Assembly (NCBI GenBank): GCA_963576725.1
Contig: OY755240.1
Span: forward strand, 58,218,633 to 58,282,632
Length of the DNA: 64,000 bases
Direction of reading: 5' to 3'
DNA from: Azorinus chamasolen
Lineage: Eukaryota; Mollusca; Bivalvia; Cardiida; Solecurtidae
A program made the position numbers and the translations under genes. This document shows positions 21,842-33,564 of the stretch, one piece after another. Below the pieces are notes generated by a model that saw only the letters and a program-made list of their open reading frames with translations, did not search any database and had not been told where the DNA came from. The stretch's first letter is position 1; every line of letters begins with the position of its first letter.

Positions 21842-22300
21842 TATATGCATTTAGGTGGTACATGTTGTGCTTTGCAGCTAAACTTTATATTGCCTTTGCT
21901 GATTATTACGGCCTAAGATAGTAGATTTTAACAGTCTTTCAAGGGCAGGAAACGAGTTGCTAATGTCCTTTGCGAACAGTGTAGACCCAGCTGATATAAC
22001 AATAATAACAATAATTTAGGGTATAACAGGAAACTAAAGAGGCTAATTGATCAGTATGTTATCTGCAGTCTTTGGTGTTACAACATGCTACACCATGACA
22101 TTCAAATCTTATTAGTCTTATTTATCAACGCTCAGTTTTCAGAGTGGAATAGCCCATAGTTGTTTATTGGCACAGTCCATGCAGTATATAAGGGTAATTT
22201 TTGCGAAAGGAAAGTGGATTGCAAAAAGCACAGATCAATATCAGAGTATTGCTCTACGGGCCCTCTGAATAGGATCAACGCTGTTAACATCAACCAAATG

Positions 22301-22553
22301 AAAAACCTTTACGCATAATGAATATTCATGTACGAAATGATAACATCATGCATATCTTGTAGATGTTAGTAATGATATTTGAGAACAAGATTTGTTTTAG
22401 TCATTTCAGAACCTGTAGCATCTAACCACCTATATAATTTCATAAGCAAACATAGCTATCTGACTCTGACAAGATCGATTTACAGGAGGTTTTGATCTGG
22501 ATCTACAATGTTTGCAACGCGTCAAAATACGTCTCTATTTGATAAAGGGTTAA
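22301..22553 (+). repeat. Family E MITE
   Basis: AAAACCTTTACGCATAATGA to GATAAAGGGTTAA. The hairpin is largely decayed (GACAAGATCGATTTACAGG). Its right TTAA is shared with the next element. Confidence 0.7.
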
Positions 22554-22755
22554 CTCTTTCGGCGCCATTGTCGCCTGTTGGCGCAATTGAAAACAGCGCA
22601 GTCCCAGGTCAGATGCCGCTTTTTTTTTAAAAACAAACAAACCATGTTTTACTAATATACCTTTATTATTTAGTTTAGAATTATTTTTTTATATGAAAGT
22701 ATTGTTAAATTATTATTGCAGATGACACTTTTAAGTTTGGCGCCAAAAGAGTTAA
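22550..22755 (+). repeat. Family C MITE
   Basis: TTAACTCTTTCGGCGCC to TGGCGCCAAAAGAGTTAA. The right hairpin arm is replaced by a T/A-rich run. It abuts the family E copy through a common TTAA. Confidence 0.8.
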
Positions 22756-22922
22756 AACTATTCGGATATTCCAGATCTACGGGGATTCCGCATTTCAGAT
22801 CTGCCTGAAGCAAGCATATGCTTTGCAATACCCCTTGTCGAGTATTTGGTCCAAAACTATTGTTACCCCTTCTCATAATAGTTTTGCACCAAGCCCTCGA
22901 TGTTCATTCATCAAAGTGTCTC

Positions 22923-23157
22923 TTAACCTTTTCCTTTATTTAAACGAAATTTCACGCTTTACCAAACAGAGAAGATTCAGATCAGACCGCTCCTATCGAA
23001 GTCGTCTGATCAGGGTCAGCTCTGTTTTCTAATGAAATTTGATATATATGTTGCTTGACATTGTTTCACCTTTTATATTTCATTATACTTATTTGTTCTA
23101 TGAATTTTGAGTAGGTATTGAAACTTTGAAATAAACACAGAACATCGAAAGGGTTAA
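22923..23157 (-). repeat. Family A MITE, reversed
   Basis: TTAACCTTTTCC to CATCGAAAGGGTTAA. Core TTCAGATCAGACCGCTCC with GTCGTCTGATCAGGG. Its right TTAA is shared with the next element. Confidence 0.85.
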
Positions 23158-23368
23158 CCTTTTCCTCAATACATATCCCTGTTTATGTTTGTTCAAACAG
23201 AGTCGATTTAGGTTGTTTATTAAATGAAATACATATAGATTTGATTTTACAAATAAATCTATAGTCAAGCAATAATGTGCCCGTATACTATCATAAACAC
23301 TGCTTCTAATATCCATGATGCCATCATTTCCTACATAAATATTCATGGGGTACATAGTGAATTAGGTC
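23154..23368 (-). repeat. Family E MITE, reversed, no hairpin
   Basis: TTAACCTTTTCCTCAATAC, ending near CATAAATATTCATGGGGTAC. The hairpin core is missing (GTTCAAACAGAGTCGATTTA only). Confidence 0.7.
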
Positions 23369-23596
23369 ATGCTATATAGAAAGTGAGGGAGGGCAAGTGT
23401 ACCACCACGGCACTCATTTGATAACAGTTGTAACCACGCTTGAAATGCAGCAATATATGTTAGCAGGAACTGCTTCACAATGTAAAAGTATTATACAAAA
23501 CCGGTGTATGTTTCATAGGCGAGTATTGCATTAAATGGAGTTAAGAAGGAGCGGTCAATTTTCAAGCGAATCACAGTATATGACTTTATTATTTAG

Positions 23597-23731
23597 GCAT
23601 TGGGATTGGTCCCGACAATACAGAGCTGAAAAGTACAGCAAACTAACCATCATTCCAATTCGTGTTTGAGGTCGACAACGTTGAAGCGCTGAAGTATATC
23701 ACAGACACTGTTGCTTCCATGGCGTGTGACG
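23597..23731 (+). pseudogene. vWA-domain C-terminal exon with in-frame TAA
   Basis: Acceptor TTATTATTTAG, donor at 23732 (GTATCA), 135 bp, phase 1 to phase 1. Frame: IGIGPDNTELKSTAN, a TAA at 23644-23646, then PSFQFVFEVDNVEALKYIT and DTVASMACD. IGIG plus a P-x-x-VFxVxxxxAL segment and a closing Cys is the standard vWA C-terminus. The TAA lies in a surface segment where relatives carry a polar residue. With the D8C stop and the lost MIDAS Asp, it supports a decaying or dead gene. A lowercase assembly error is possible but would have to occur twice. Confidence 0.65.
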
Positions 23732-23833
23732 GTATCAGTTATAGCCATTTGCAAAATATACAGCTCAGTTTGAAACAAGTGAAAATTAAGTTCGATCGGG
23801 TTGTTAATAAATATGTTTTCAATTATAATACTA

Positions 23834-24036
23834 CAGTAAAGCCTCTATATAACGAACACTAAATTACATCAAGTATTTTGTATTCAAGGCAGGTGGCTGC
23901 TTAAAGCAAGGTGAAAGCAAAACAGAACGCTCCTAGAGGAGCGTTCTGTTTTACTTTCACCTTGCTTTAAGCAGCCACCTGCCCTAAGTACCAAATAATG
24001 AACACATTTAGTGGCCGATATAGATAGGTTTTACTG
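23834..24036. repeat. Pogo-like MITE with family F palindrome
   Basis: CAGTAAAGCCTCTATATAAC and GATATAGATAGGTTTTACTG termini around a near-perfect palindrome (GGCAGGTGGCTGCTTAAAGC; centre GCTCCTAGAGGAGC). Confidence 0.85.
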
Positions 24037-24091
24037 TTTATTTGTTCGACCTGTTTATATGTCATTTACTATGTATGAAATAATATAACTA

Positions 24092-24279
24092 CAGTGGAAA
24101 CTGCGGTCATCATTAATAGGCTTAATTATGGTTCAGTAAGGCAGACGGTAGTTTAACCTTGGTCAAACGTAATGCGCAAAACTCCTGTAAGAGCTTACTG
24201 CATTACGTTTGCCCTACATTAAGCTAGTCACCTGCTGTTTACACTCTTATGTTCAATAAATAAATAGCTGCGTCTACTG
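24092..24279. repeat. Pogo-like MITE with decayed family F palindrome
   Basis: CAGTGGAAACTGCGGTC and TAGCTGCGTCTACTG ends with TA on both sides. The core pairs GTAATGCGCAAAACTCCTG with CTTACTGCATTACG imperfectly. Confidence 0.75.
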
Positions 24280-24384
24280 TAGTAATAATTTGACATGTCT
24301 TAGGCAACATTGGCCACTGTGACTAGAACCTTATTAGACGTGGTCAGTAAAATAATCAAACTATGCTTACAGACAGCATGCCCC

Positions 24385-24510
24385 GAGGTAATAAATCGTT
24401 TTGCCTGAGACTGAAATTATTCTGAAGTATCTGATTGGACAAACTTGCTCAGAATCTAACAATCAGATACTTGAGAATGATCTCAGATTCAGACTCAGAC
24501 GTCGGTCGAA
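24385..24510. repeat. Imperfect inverted repeat
   Basis: GCCTGAGACTGAAATTATTC and GTATCTGATTG pair loosely with CAATCAGATAC and GATCTCAGATTCAGACTCAG. It shares its CAGACTCA end with the inverted repeat at 13796. Confidence 0.55.
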
Positions 24511-24577
24511 AGAATCCAAATAACTAGTATCGACCCTGATCAAAATATCATAAAAACACATACTTGAAATAGTTTTC

Positions 24578-24823
24578 TTAACCCTTTCCCTGTTCTATGT
24601 TTATTCCACATTTCGACACCTAATGAATATTCATGGCCAATAATAGTTATAACGAAATACGGAAGGAGGAATGATGTAGCCATTTTAGAAGGTAAAGAAA
24701 AATATATATCAAATTTTATTAGCAAACAGAGAAGACCCCGTCAAACTTCTCCTGTAGGACCCGTCTGATCTGGGGCTTCTGAGTTTGCAAATAGTTGAAG
24801 ACACATTTATAAAGGAACGGGTT
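24578..24823 (+). repeat. Family A MITE
   Basis: TTAACCCTTTCCC to AAAGGAACGGGTT, with the family A interior. Left hairpin arm mutated (GACCCCGTCAAACTTCTCC), right arm good. Confidence 0.85.
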
Positions 24824-25093
24824 GAGAAGAGACAACCCATTGTTTATGAGAGATAACATTAGCGATGAATTCTGCTCATTATTTCGATGTTGTTTTGCGT
24901 AACAAAATTCTGAAGTCTATGTGACTTGAAACTAACATAGCACTAACAAGTATGGTAAAGAAACAGTTGTTTGTATCGAAATGGGGTTTCTTTTAGATTT
25001 TTATTTGGTGTAGAAATGCGTCCGCCATTTACTGGAAATGTACAACTCTAAACACCGTGAACGTAATAATTCCGGTGTTCATGTTGGTTAACA

Positions 25094-25297
25094 TTAACTC
25101 TTTCGCTACCAAATGATTTCGTCTGCAAGCTATTTCTTCTGCTACAATTTTCATTTGTTTTTATTTTCTTCTTCATCGTCGTTTCAAAACAGTCACAGTG
25201 ACAAACAGTTTGGATCCTGATTACTCGGTGTCTTAACTGGGCCTAAACTGTTTGCATAGGTAATCGCAGATTCCAAACTGGCATTGAAAAAAGTTAA
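25094..25297 (+). repeat. Family G MITE
   Basis: TTAACTCTTTCGCTACC to GAAAAAAGTTAA. Core AAACAGTTTGGATCCTGAT with CTGGGCCTAAACTGTTT. Its right TTAA is the left TTAA of the family B copy. Confidence 0.85.
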
Positions 25298-25535
25298 CCC
25301 TTCGCTTGCTATTCACGTCAATATACATACCTGAAAATAATGAAGACCCAGATGAGACAGCTCCTGCAGGAGCTGTCTCATCAGGGTCTGCACTATTTAC
25401 AAGTTGATTGTGCAACCAGTGCACTCCACAGCAGTGATTTCTCAGCAAAATACATGTACACAGTGAAGATATATGTAATTATACAACAGGGCATGGGTAA
25501 AGAAGGAGAAATGTGTTCAGCAAGAGAAGGGTTAA
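25294..25535 (+). repeat. Family B MITE
   Basis: TTAACCCTTCGCTTGC to AAGAGAAGGGTTAA. Perfect hairpin CCCAGATGAGACAGCTCC with its partner GGAGCTGTCTCATCAGGG. Confidence 0.92.
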
Positions 25536-25626
25536 CAATGCAGACGTTCGGATAGAAAGCTTGTTGTCTAATCCTCTCAATTATTACGATTGTTGTTTTC
25601 CCTCTATATGTGACTCTACTGACATG

Positions 25627-25803
25627 TTAACCATTTTACCGCCAATGTGGCAAAAATGCACCCCAACAAATAGTGCAGTCCCAGATCAGATGCCGCTTTT
25701 TCAAGACGGCGTCTGATCAGGGACTTCACTTTTTGTCTAAAGCTTTATTTATATATCTTATTTTCTTACTTTAACGACTGATTTTACAACATCGGATTGA
25801 TTT
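25627..25803 (+). repeat. Family C MITE, right end missing
   Basis: TTAACCATTTTACCGCC, hairpin TCCCAGATCAGATGCCGC with GGCGTCTGATCAGGGA. The right end is replaced by the LINE fragment at 25804. Confidence 0.85.
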
Positions 25804-26064
25804 AATAAAACCATGCACAATGAATCTCCCAAGTGCATTGTCCACATGCTTGACGTATACAGGCCGCGCATAGAGGTAAGGTCAGGAAGCAGATCATTGT
25901 CGTTGGTTGTGTCAAAAAGTTGTAAGGTAAAATACGGCGAGAGAAGTTTCATGCATGCAGCTCCGAAACTTTGGAGTGCTCTACCTTTAGGCATTAGAGA
26001 CGCAAGGTCACTGGCATGTTTCAAAAGATGTCTGAAAACGCATTTTGTCAACAGTTGTTACTAG
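25804..26064 (+). pseudogene. 3' end of a LINE ORF2 (5'-truncated)
   Basis: The frame ends HAAPKLWSALPLGIRDARSL, then ACFKRCLKTHF before a stop. The A-A-P-x-L-W-x-x-L-P and F-K-R-x-L-K-T-H-F signature is the extreme C-terminus of many CR1/L2-like LINE ORF2 proteins (recognised from memory). About 85 codons are left. It is followed by a short tandem tail, typical of a 5'-truncated insertion. Confidence 0.7.
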
Positions 26065-26082
26065 GACAGTTTTGTTCAGAAT

Positions 26083-26230
26083 AGGAATGGCTTTCAGCCA
26101 ACCTATTAAGCTAACAGGTCACCCAATAATCATGTACAGTGTCAACTAAGCTAATGATAGGAATGGCTTTCAGCCTACCTATTAAGCTAACAGTTGACCT
26201 AGTAGCCATGTACAGTGGTAACTGAGTTCA
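26083..26230. repeat. 76-bp tandem repeat x2
   Basis: AGGAATGGCTTTCAGCC at 26083 and 26159 open two units with a few differences. Probably the LINE 3' tail. Confidence 0.85.
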
Positions 26231-27547
26231 GGCAATACTTAAGGTTGAATGACTGTGCTTATAGGTAGAATAACATATCTTTAAGACATTGTAGCCCCCA
26301 CATGACATTTGGGAAATGGAATGACACTGTTGTAAAGTGGAATGACAGTTATTATAGGTGCAATGACATATTTGTGAGACATTGTAGCCTCCATATGACC
26401 TGTTCGAAATGGAATGACACTGTAGTAAGCCCAAATGACAGTTATTATAGGTAGAATGACATACCTTTGAGACATAGTAACCCGACATGACCTTTTCGAA
26501 ATGGAATGACACTATTTAAGGTGGATTGAGAGTGCTTATAGGTGCAATAACATATTTCAGAGATTTTTAGCCTCGATATGACAGTTGGGAAATGGAATGA
26601 CACTGTTGTAAAGTAGAATGACTGTAGTTTTAGGTGGAATGACATATCTTTGAAACATTGCAGCCCCCATAAAACATTTTGGAAATGGAATGACACTGTT
26701 GTAAGGTGGAATGACAGTTATTATAGACGGAATGATATAAGTTTTTGGAATTGTAGTCCCTATTATGACCTCTTGGAAATGGAATGACACTATTTGAAGT
26801 TGAATGACAGTTATTATAGGTGAAATGACATACATTTGAGACATTTTAGCCCTTTTATGACATTTTGTAAATGAAATGACACTATTTAAAATGGAATTAC
26901 AGTGCTTATAGGTTGAATGGTATACTGCGGAGTCTTTTAGCCACGATATTACCTTTTTGAAAAGGAATGACACTGTTGTAAGGTGGAATGACAGTTAGTA
27001 TAGATGAAATGACATATTTTTGAAACTTTGTAGCTCCCATATGTCCTTTGGTAAATGGAATGACTTTGAAGCCCCGATATGACATTTGGGAAATGGAATG
27101 ACACTATTGTAAGGTTGAATGACAGTTATTATAGGTGGATTGACATACTTTTGAGGCATTGTAGCCCCTATATGAACATTTGGAAATGGAATGACACTAC
27201 CTAAGATTGAATGCAAGTTCTTATTGGTGGAATGACACGATCCTGAGACTTTGTAGTCCCCATTTGACCTTTTGGAAATGGAATGACACTGTTGTAAGGT
27301 AGAATGACAGTTATTATAGGCGAAATGACATACTTTTGAGACATTGTAGCCGCCATATGACCATTTTGGAAATGGAATGACACTATTTAAGGTGGAATGA
27401 CAGTGATTATAGGTGGAATGACGAATTTCTGAGACTTTGTAGCCCCGATATGAACTTTGGGAAATGGAATTGCACTGTTGTAAGGTGGAATAACAGTTAT
27501 TATAGGTAGAATAACATTTCTTTGGGACATTGTAGCCACAATAGGAC

Positions 27548-28346
27548 TTTTTCTAACTTTTACTATCGAAATCTCTCGCTTACAGGCAAGTACCAATCTA
27601 ATCTCAAGGAGCTTCTGCGACACGGTGTTTCATATCCTGAATTTTATGGTGATGAGATTTACAAAACTTCGTAAAATTATTGGACATACCTATTTTCTCA
27701 CTTTGTTCATCAAATATGTTAAAAAAATTCATTAAAAAGGGATATGATCCTGTAATACTACAACATACTGCATGTTTGGTAGTCAACCCTTTTATAGTTG
27801 GCAATTACTCTGGCCTCTTTGCATGTACGCCGACAAGAAAGGTTTAGTACTCTTTGAAGGCGACCTCTTAAATCCAGAAATGGGAGGAGAACGTCGGATA
27901 TCTGTTCTATTTCGTTTTTGTCGTACCCTTTATTACTTTTCTACAGTTACTCTGTTTGCAGCTCAATCATTGAGTACACTAGCGATATGTGGATACAGTT
28001 TGTTCACTTAGATGTTTTCGTTATACATGCACTTTCCCACTGTATTTACCGTCGTGGTTGTTGTAGATTAGTCAGAGAGGGGATACGTTTATTTACACTG
28101 TTTGTCTTTTAGGGTGGGAATGGAATAAGTGTAAGGTTTGGCGCCCATAAACCGGTTTAACACCCCGGTGACTTTTTTCGATGACCGTTTCAAGGCGGTG
28201 CTTCCATCTTCCCCCTATTGTGTGTTTGTTTTGTCTTTGTGCGTCTCTTGTTTTTTTTATAGTTATGTACATTTGCTTGTGCTGCTGTTCGGGCGACCGT
28301 TTGTTCTGTATGTGGTGTTTCCTGCATGACTCATTTTTGTACTTTT
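27548..28346 (+). mobile_element. Naiad copy 3, old 5'-truncated insertion in the satellite
   Basis: Starts inside the RT thumb region (TTTTACTATCGAAATC); the product has PEFYGDEIYK, then KKGYDPVILQHTACLVVNPF and LFACTPTRKV before TAG. At least one single-base frameshift (near 27660). The 3' UTR is diverged but aligns to copies 1 and 2, including AAACCGGTTTAA and CAAGGCGGT. Satellite resumes at 28347. Confidence 0.85.
27854..27898 (+). promoter_or_regulatory. SECIS-like hairpin, Naiad copy 3
   Basis: TTGA, stem strand AGGCGACCTC, TT, AAA, returning strand GAGAACGTCG, then GA. Compared with copy 1, two adjacent stem pairs have changed on both sides (U-A to C-G and A-U to G-C), while UGA, AA and GA are kept. 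This covariation supports the fold. Confidence 0.6.
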
Positions 28347-30230
28347 AAGAAATGGAATGACACTTTTGTAAGGTGAAATGGCAGTTATTATAGACGACAT
28401 GACATACGTTTGAGACATTGTAGCCCCTATTTGACCTTTTGGAAATGGAATGTCACTTTTGAAGGCGGAATGACAGCTTATCGGTGGAATTACATACTTC
28501 TGACAATTTGTAGCCCCCTTATGACCTTTTGGAAATGGAATGACACTGTTGTAACCTGGAATGACAGTTATTATAGACGGAATGACATACTTTTGATACA
28601 TTGTAGTCACCATATGACCTTTTGGAAATGGAATGACATTGTTGTATGGAGGAATGACAGTTATTATAGGTGGAATTACATACTTTTGAGACATTGTAGC
28701 CCCCATATGACCTTTTGGAAATTGAATGACACATTTTAAGGTGGAATGACAGTGCTTATGGGCGGAATGACATACGTTTGAGACACTGTAGCCCCATATG
28801 ACCTTTTGGAAATGGAATGACACTACTTAAGATGGAATGACACTGCTTATAGGTAGAATGACACACTTCTGAGACTTTGTAGTCCCCATTTGACCTTTTG
28901 GAAAGGAAATGACACTGATGTCAGGTAGAATGAGTTATTATAGGCGGAATGACATACTTTTGAGACATTTTAGCGGCCATATGATCATTTGGAAATTGAA
29001 TGACACTATTTAAGGCGGAATGACAGTGCTTATAGATGGAATGACATACTTTTGAGACTTTGTAGCCCCGATATGACCTTTTGGAAATGGAATGACACTG
29101 TTGTAAGGTGGAATAACAGTTATTATAGGTATAATAACATATCATAACACTATTTAAGGCGGAATGACAGTGCTTATAGGTGGAATGACATACTTTTGAG
29201 ACATTGTAGTCCCAATATGACATTTGGGAAATAGAATGACACTTTTGTAAGGTGGAATGGCAGTTATTATAGACGGAATGGCATACTTTTGAGACATTGT
29301 AGCCCCATATGTCCTTTTGTTAATGGAATGACACTGTTGTAAGGTGGAGTGACAGTAGTTATAGGTGGAATGACCTATCTTTGAAAGAATAAAGCCCCCA
29401 TATGACATTTGGGAAATGTAATGACATTGTTCTATGACGGAATGACAGTTATTATAGGCGGAATGACATATTTTTGACACATTGTAGCCTACATATGACC
29501 TTTTGTAAATGGAATGACACAATTTAAGGAGGATTGACAGTGCATATAGGTGGGATGACATACTTCTGAGAATTTGTAGCCCCCATTTGACCTTTGGGAA
29601 TATTAATAACATTGTTATAAGGTGGAATGACCGTTATTACAAATGACATCACTTTGAGACAATGTAGCCCCCATATCACATTTGGGATATTGAATGACAC
29701 TGTTGTAAGGTGAAATGTAATTGATTATAGGCGTTATAACGTACTTGTGAGATATTTTAGCTCCCTTATGTCATTTTGGAAATGGAATGACACTATTTAA
29801 GGCGGAATGACAGTGTTTATAGATGGAATGACATACCTCTGAGTTGTTGTAGCCCCCATTTGACCTTTTGGAAATAGAATGACACTGTTGTAATCTAGAA
29901 TGACAGTTATTATAGTTGGAATGACATACTTTTGAGATACAGTAACCGCCAAATAACCTCTTGGAAATGAACGACACTATTTAGGATGGAATGACAGTGC
30001 TTATAGGTGGTATAACATACTTCTGAGACCTTGTAACCCCGATATGACTTTTGGGAAATAGAATGACACTGTTGTAATGTAGAATGACAGGTTGTTATAG
30101 GTGGAATGAGAAATTCTGAGACATTGTAACCCCCATATGACATTTTGGAAATCGAATGACACTGTTGTAAGGTTGAATGACCGTTATTATAGATGCAGCC
30201 CCGACATAACCTTTGAGAAATTGAATGACA

Positions 30231-33200
30231 CAGTGTCATTTCATTTTATAAAGGTTATATCGTGGCTAAAATGCTTTAAAGGTATGTCATTGCATCTATA
30301 AACACTCTCATTCGCCCTTAAATAGTGTCATTTCATTTCCAAAAGGTCATATTGGGGCTACAATGTCAAGAAGTCTCGGAAGAATGTCATTCCACCAATA
30401 ATAACTGTCATTCTATTTCCAAAAGGTCATGTGGGGCTACAATATCTCATAAGTATGTCATTCCACCTATAATAAATGTCATTCCACCTTACAACAGTAC
30501 CATTCCATTACTCAAAGGACATATTGGGCTACAATGTCTCAAATACATGTCATTTCATCTATAATAACTGTCATTCCACCTTACAACAGTGTAATTCCAT
30601 TTCAAAAAGGCCATATCTGGGCTAAAACGTCTCAGAAGTATGCCCTTCCACCTACAAGCACCGTCATTCCACCTTAAATAGTATCGTTCTATTTCAAAAA
30701 GGTCATTTGGGGGCTACAATGTCTCAAATGTATGTCATTCCACCTATAATAACTGTCATTCTACATCAAATAGCGTCATTCCAATTCCAAAAGGTCATAT
30801 GGGGGCTACATTGTATCAAGACTATGTCCTTCTGTCTATTATAACTGTCATTCCACCTAACACCGGTGTCATTCCATTTCCCAAATGTCATATCTGGGCT
30901 ACAAATATAATCACCGTCATTCCTTCTTAAATAGTGTCATTTCATTTCCAAAAGGTCATATGGGGCTACTATGTTTCAAAGGTATGTCATTCTACCTATA
31001 ATAACTGTCATTTCACCTAACAACAGTGTCATCAGTCCGTCTATAATAACTGTCATTCCATCTTACAACGGTGTCATTCCATTTCCCAAAGGTCATATAG
31101 TTCCACCTATAACTACTGTTATTCCACCTTAAATGGTGTCATTTCTTTTCCAGGAGGTTTTATGGAGGCTACTATGTCTCAAAGGTATGTTATTCCACAT
31201 ATAATAACTGTCATTCCACCTTAAAACAGTGTCATTGCATTTCCCAAATGAAATATCGGGGTTACAAAGTCTCAAAGTATGTCATTTTACCTTTAAGCAC
31301 TGTCAGTCCACCTTAAATAGTGTCATTCTATTTCCAAAAGGTCATATTGGGCTTAAAATGTCTCAAAAGTATGTCATTCCGCCTATAATAACTGTCATTA
31401 CACCTTACACCAGTGTCATTCTATTTCCTAAAATACATATGGGGGCTACAATGTCTCAACAAATATGTCATTCCATCTATAATAAATGTCATTCCACCTT
31501 ACAACAGTGTCATTCAATTTCAAAAAGGTCATATCGGGGCTAAAAAGCCTCAGAAGTATGTCATTCTACCTATAAGCACTGTCATTCCACCTTAAAGAGT
31601 GTCATTCCATTTCCAAAAGGTCATATGGGGGCTAAAATGTTTAAAAGATATGTCATTCCACCTAAAATAACAGTCATTCAACTTTACAACAGTTTATTCC
31701 ATTTCACAAATGTCACATGGGGGATATACAGTATCAGAAGTATGTAATTCCATCTATAAGCACTGTCATTCCACCTTTAGCAATGTCATTCCATTTCAAA
31801 AAGGTCATATGGGGACTACAATGTCTCAAAAGTATATCATTCCGCTTATAATAACTGTCAGTCCACATTACAATAGTATTATTCAATTTCCCAACTGTCA
31901 TATTGGGCCTACAATGTCTCAAAATGTCTCATATCATCTATAATAAGTGTCATTCCACCTTACAAGTGTCATTCCATTTCAAAAAGGTTATATTTGGGCT
32001 AACAGTCTCAGAAGTATGTCATACCACCTATACGCACAGTCATTCCATCTTAAATAGTGTTATTCCATTTCAAAAGTCATAAAGTGACTACAATGTCTCA
32101 AAAGTATGTCATTCCACCTATAATAACTGTCATTCCTCCATAAATAGTGTCATTCCATTTCCAAAATGTCATACGGGGTCTACTATGTTTCGAAAGTATG
32201 TCATTCCGTCTCCAATAAGTGTCATTCTACCTTACAACAGTGTCACCTTAAAACATTGTCATTCCATTTCAAAAAGGTCATATTGGGCTTAGAATGTCTC
32301 AAAAGCATGTCATTCCACCGAATAATAACTGTCATTTCACCTTAAAACAGTGTCATTTCATTTCCAAAAGGTCATATGGTGACTAAAATGTCTCAAAGGT
32401 ATGTCATTCCACCTATAAGCACTGTCATTCCATCTTAAATAGTGTCATTCCATTTCCAAAAGGTCATAAAGTGGCTACAATGTCAGAAAAGTATGTCATT
32501 CCACCTATAATAACTGTCATTCCACCTCAAATAGTGTCATTCCATTTTCAAAATGTCATATGGGTCTACGATGTCTCAAAAGTATGTCATTCCGTCTATA
32601 ATAAGTGTCATTACCTACCTTACAACATTGTCATTCCATTTCCTAAAGGTCAAATGGGGGCTACAAAGTCTCAAAAGTATGTCATTTCACCTATAAGCAC
32701 TGTCATTCAACCATAAGTAGTGTCATTCCATTTCCAAAAGGTCATATGGGGTTAAAATGTCTCTAAGGTATGTCACTCCGCCTATAATAACTGTCATTTC
32801 ATTTTACTTCAGTGCCATTCTATTTCCCTGAAGACATGTGGGGGCTACGATGTCTCAAACGTATGTCATTCCATCTATAATAACTGTCATTTCACCTTAC
32901 AACAGTGTCATTCCATTTCAAAAAGGTCATATCGGGGCTAAAAAGCCTAAGAAGTATGTCATTCCACCTACATGTTTAGCAGGTTCATTCCTGATTAAAT
33001 AGTGTCATTCAATTTCCAAAAGGTCATACAGGGGCTACAAAGTCTCATAAGTATGTCATTCCACCTATAATAACTGCCATTCCACCTCAAATGGTGTCAT
33101 TCCAATTCCAAAAGGTCATATGGTGGCTACAATGTCTCAAAGGTATGTCATTCTCTCTATAATAACTGTAATTCCACCTTACAACGGTGTCATTCCATTT

Positions 33201-33564
33201 CCTAAATGTCATATAGGGGCTACAATGTTTCATAGATATGTCATTCCACCTTACAACAGTGTCATTCAGTTTTCAAAATGTCATATTAGGGCGACAAAGT
33301 CTCAGAAGTATATCATTCCACCTATAAGCACTGTCATTCCACCATAAATAGTGTCATTCCATTTCCAAAATGTCATATGGGGTCTGCTATGTCTCAAAGG
33401 TATGTCATTCCACCGAATAATAACTGTCATTTCACCTTAAAACAGTGTCATTTCATTTCCAAAAGGTCATATGGTGACTACAATGTCTCAAAGGTATGTC
33501 ATTCCACCTATAATAACTGTCATTCCATCTCAAATAGTGTCATTCGAATTCCAAAAGGTCATAG
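30231..33564 (+). repeat. 92-93-bp satellite, right (forward) array
   Basis: Same unit as the left array but on the plus strand. It meets the left array without spacer at GAATGACACAGTGTCATTTC. Continues after the LINE at 37469. Confidence 0.95.

Larger units (their letters stand above)
26232..30230 (-). repeat. 92-93-bp satellite, left (reversed) array
   Basis: On the minus strand each unit reads TGTCATTCCACCTATAATAA, TGTCATTCCACCTTACAACA, TGTCATTCCATTTCCAAAAG, then a GTCATATGGGGGCTACAATG segment and TCTCAAAAGTA. Two unit types alternate: one with ATAATAACTG and TTACAACAG, one with ATAAGCACTG and TTAAATAG. An old Naiad copy interrupts it at 27548-28346. Frames through the array are by-products. 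Confidence 0.95.

Noticed and set aside
26232..33564. CRISPR-like array
   Set aside because: Contiguous satellite units without unique spacers, in a eukaryotic context.
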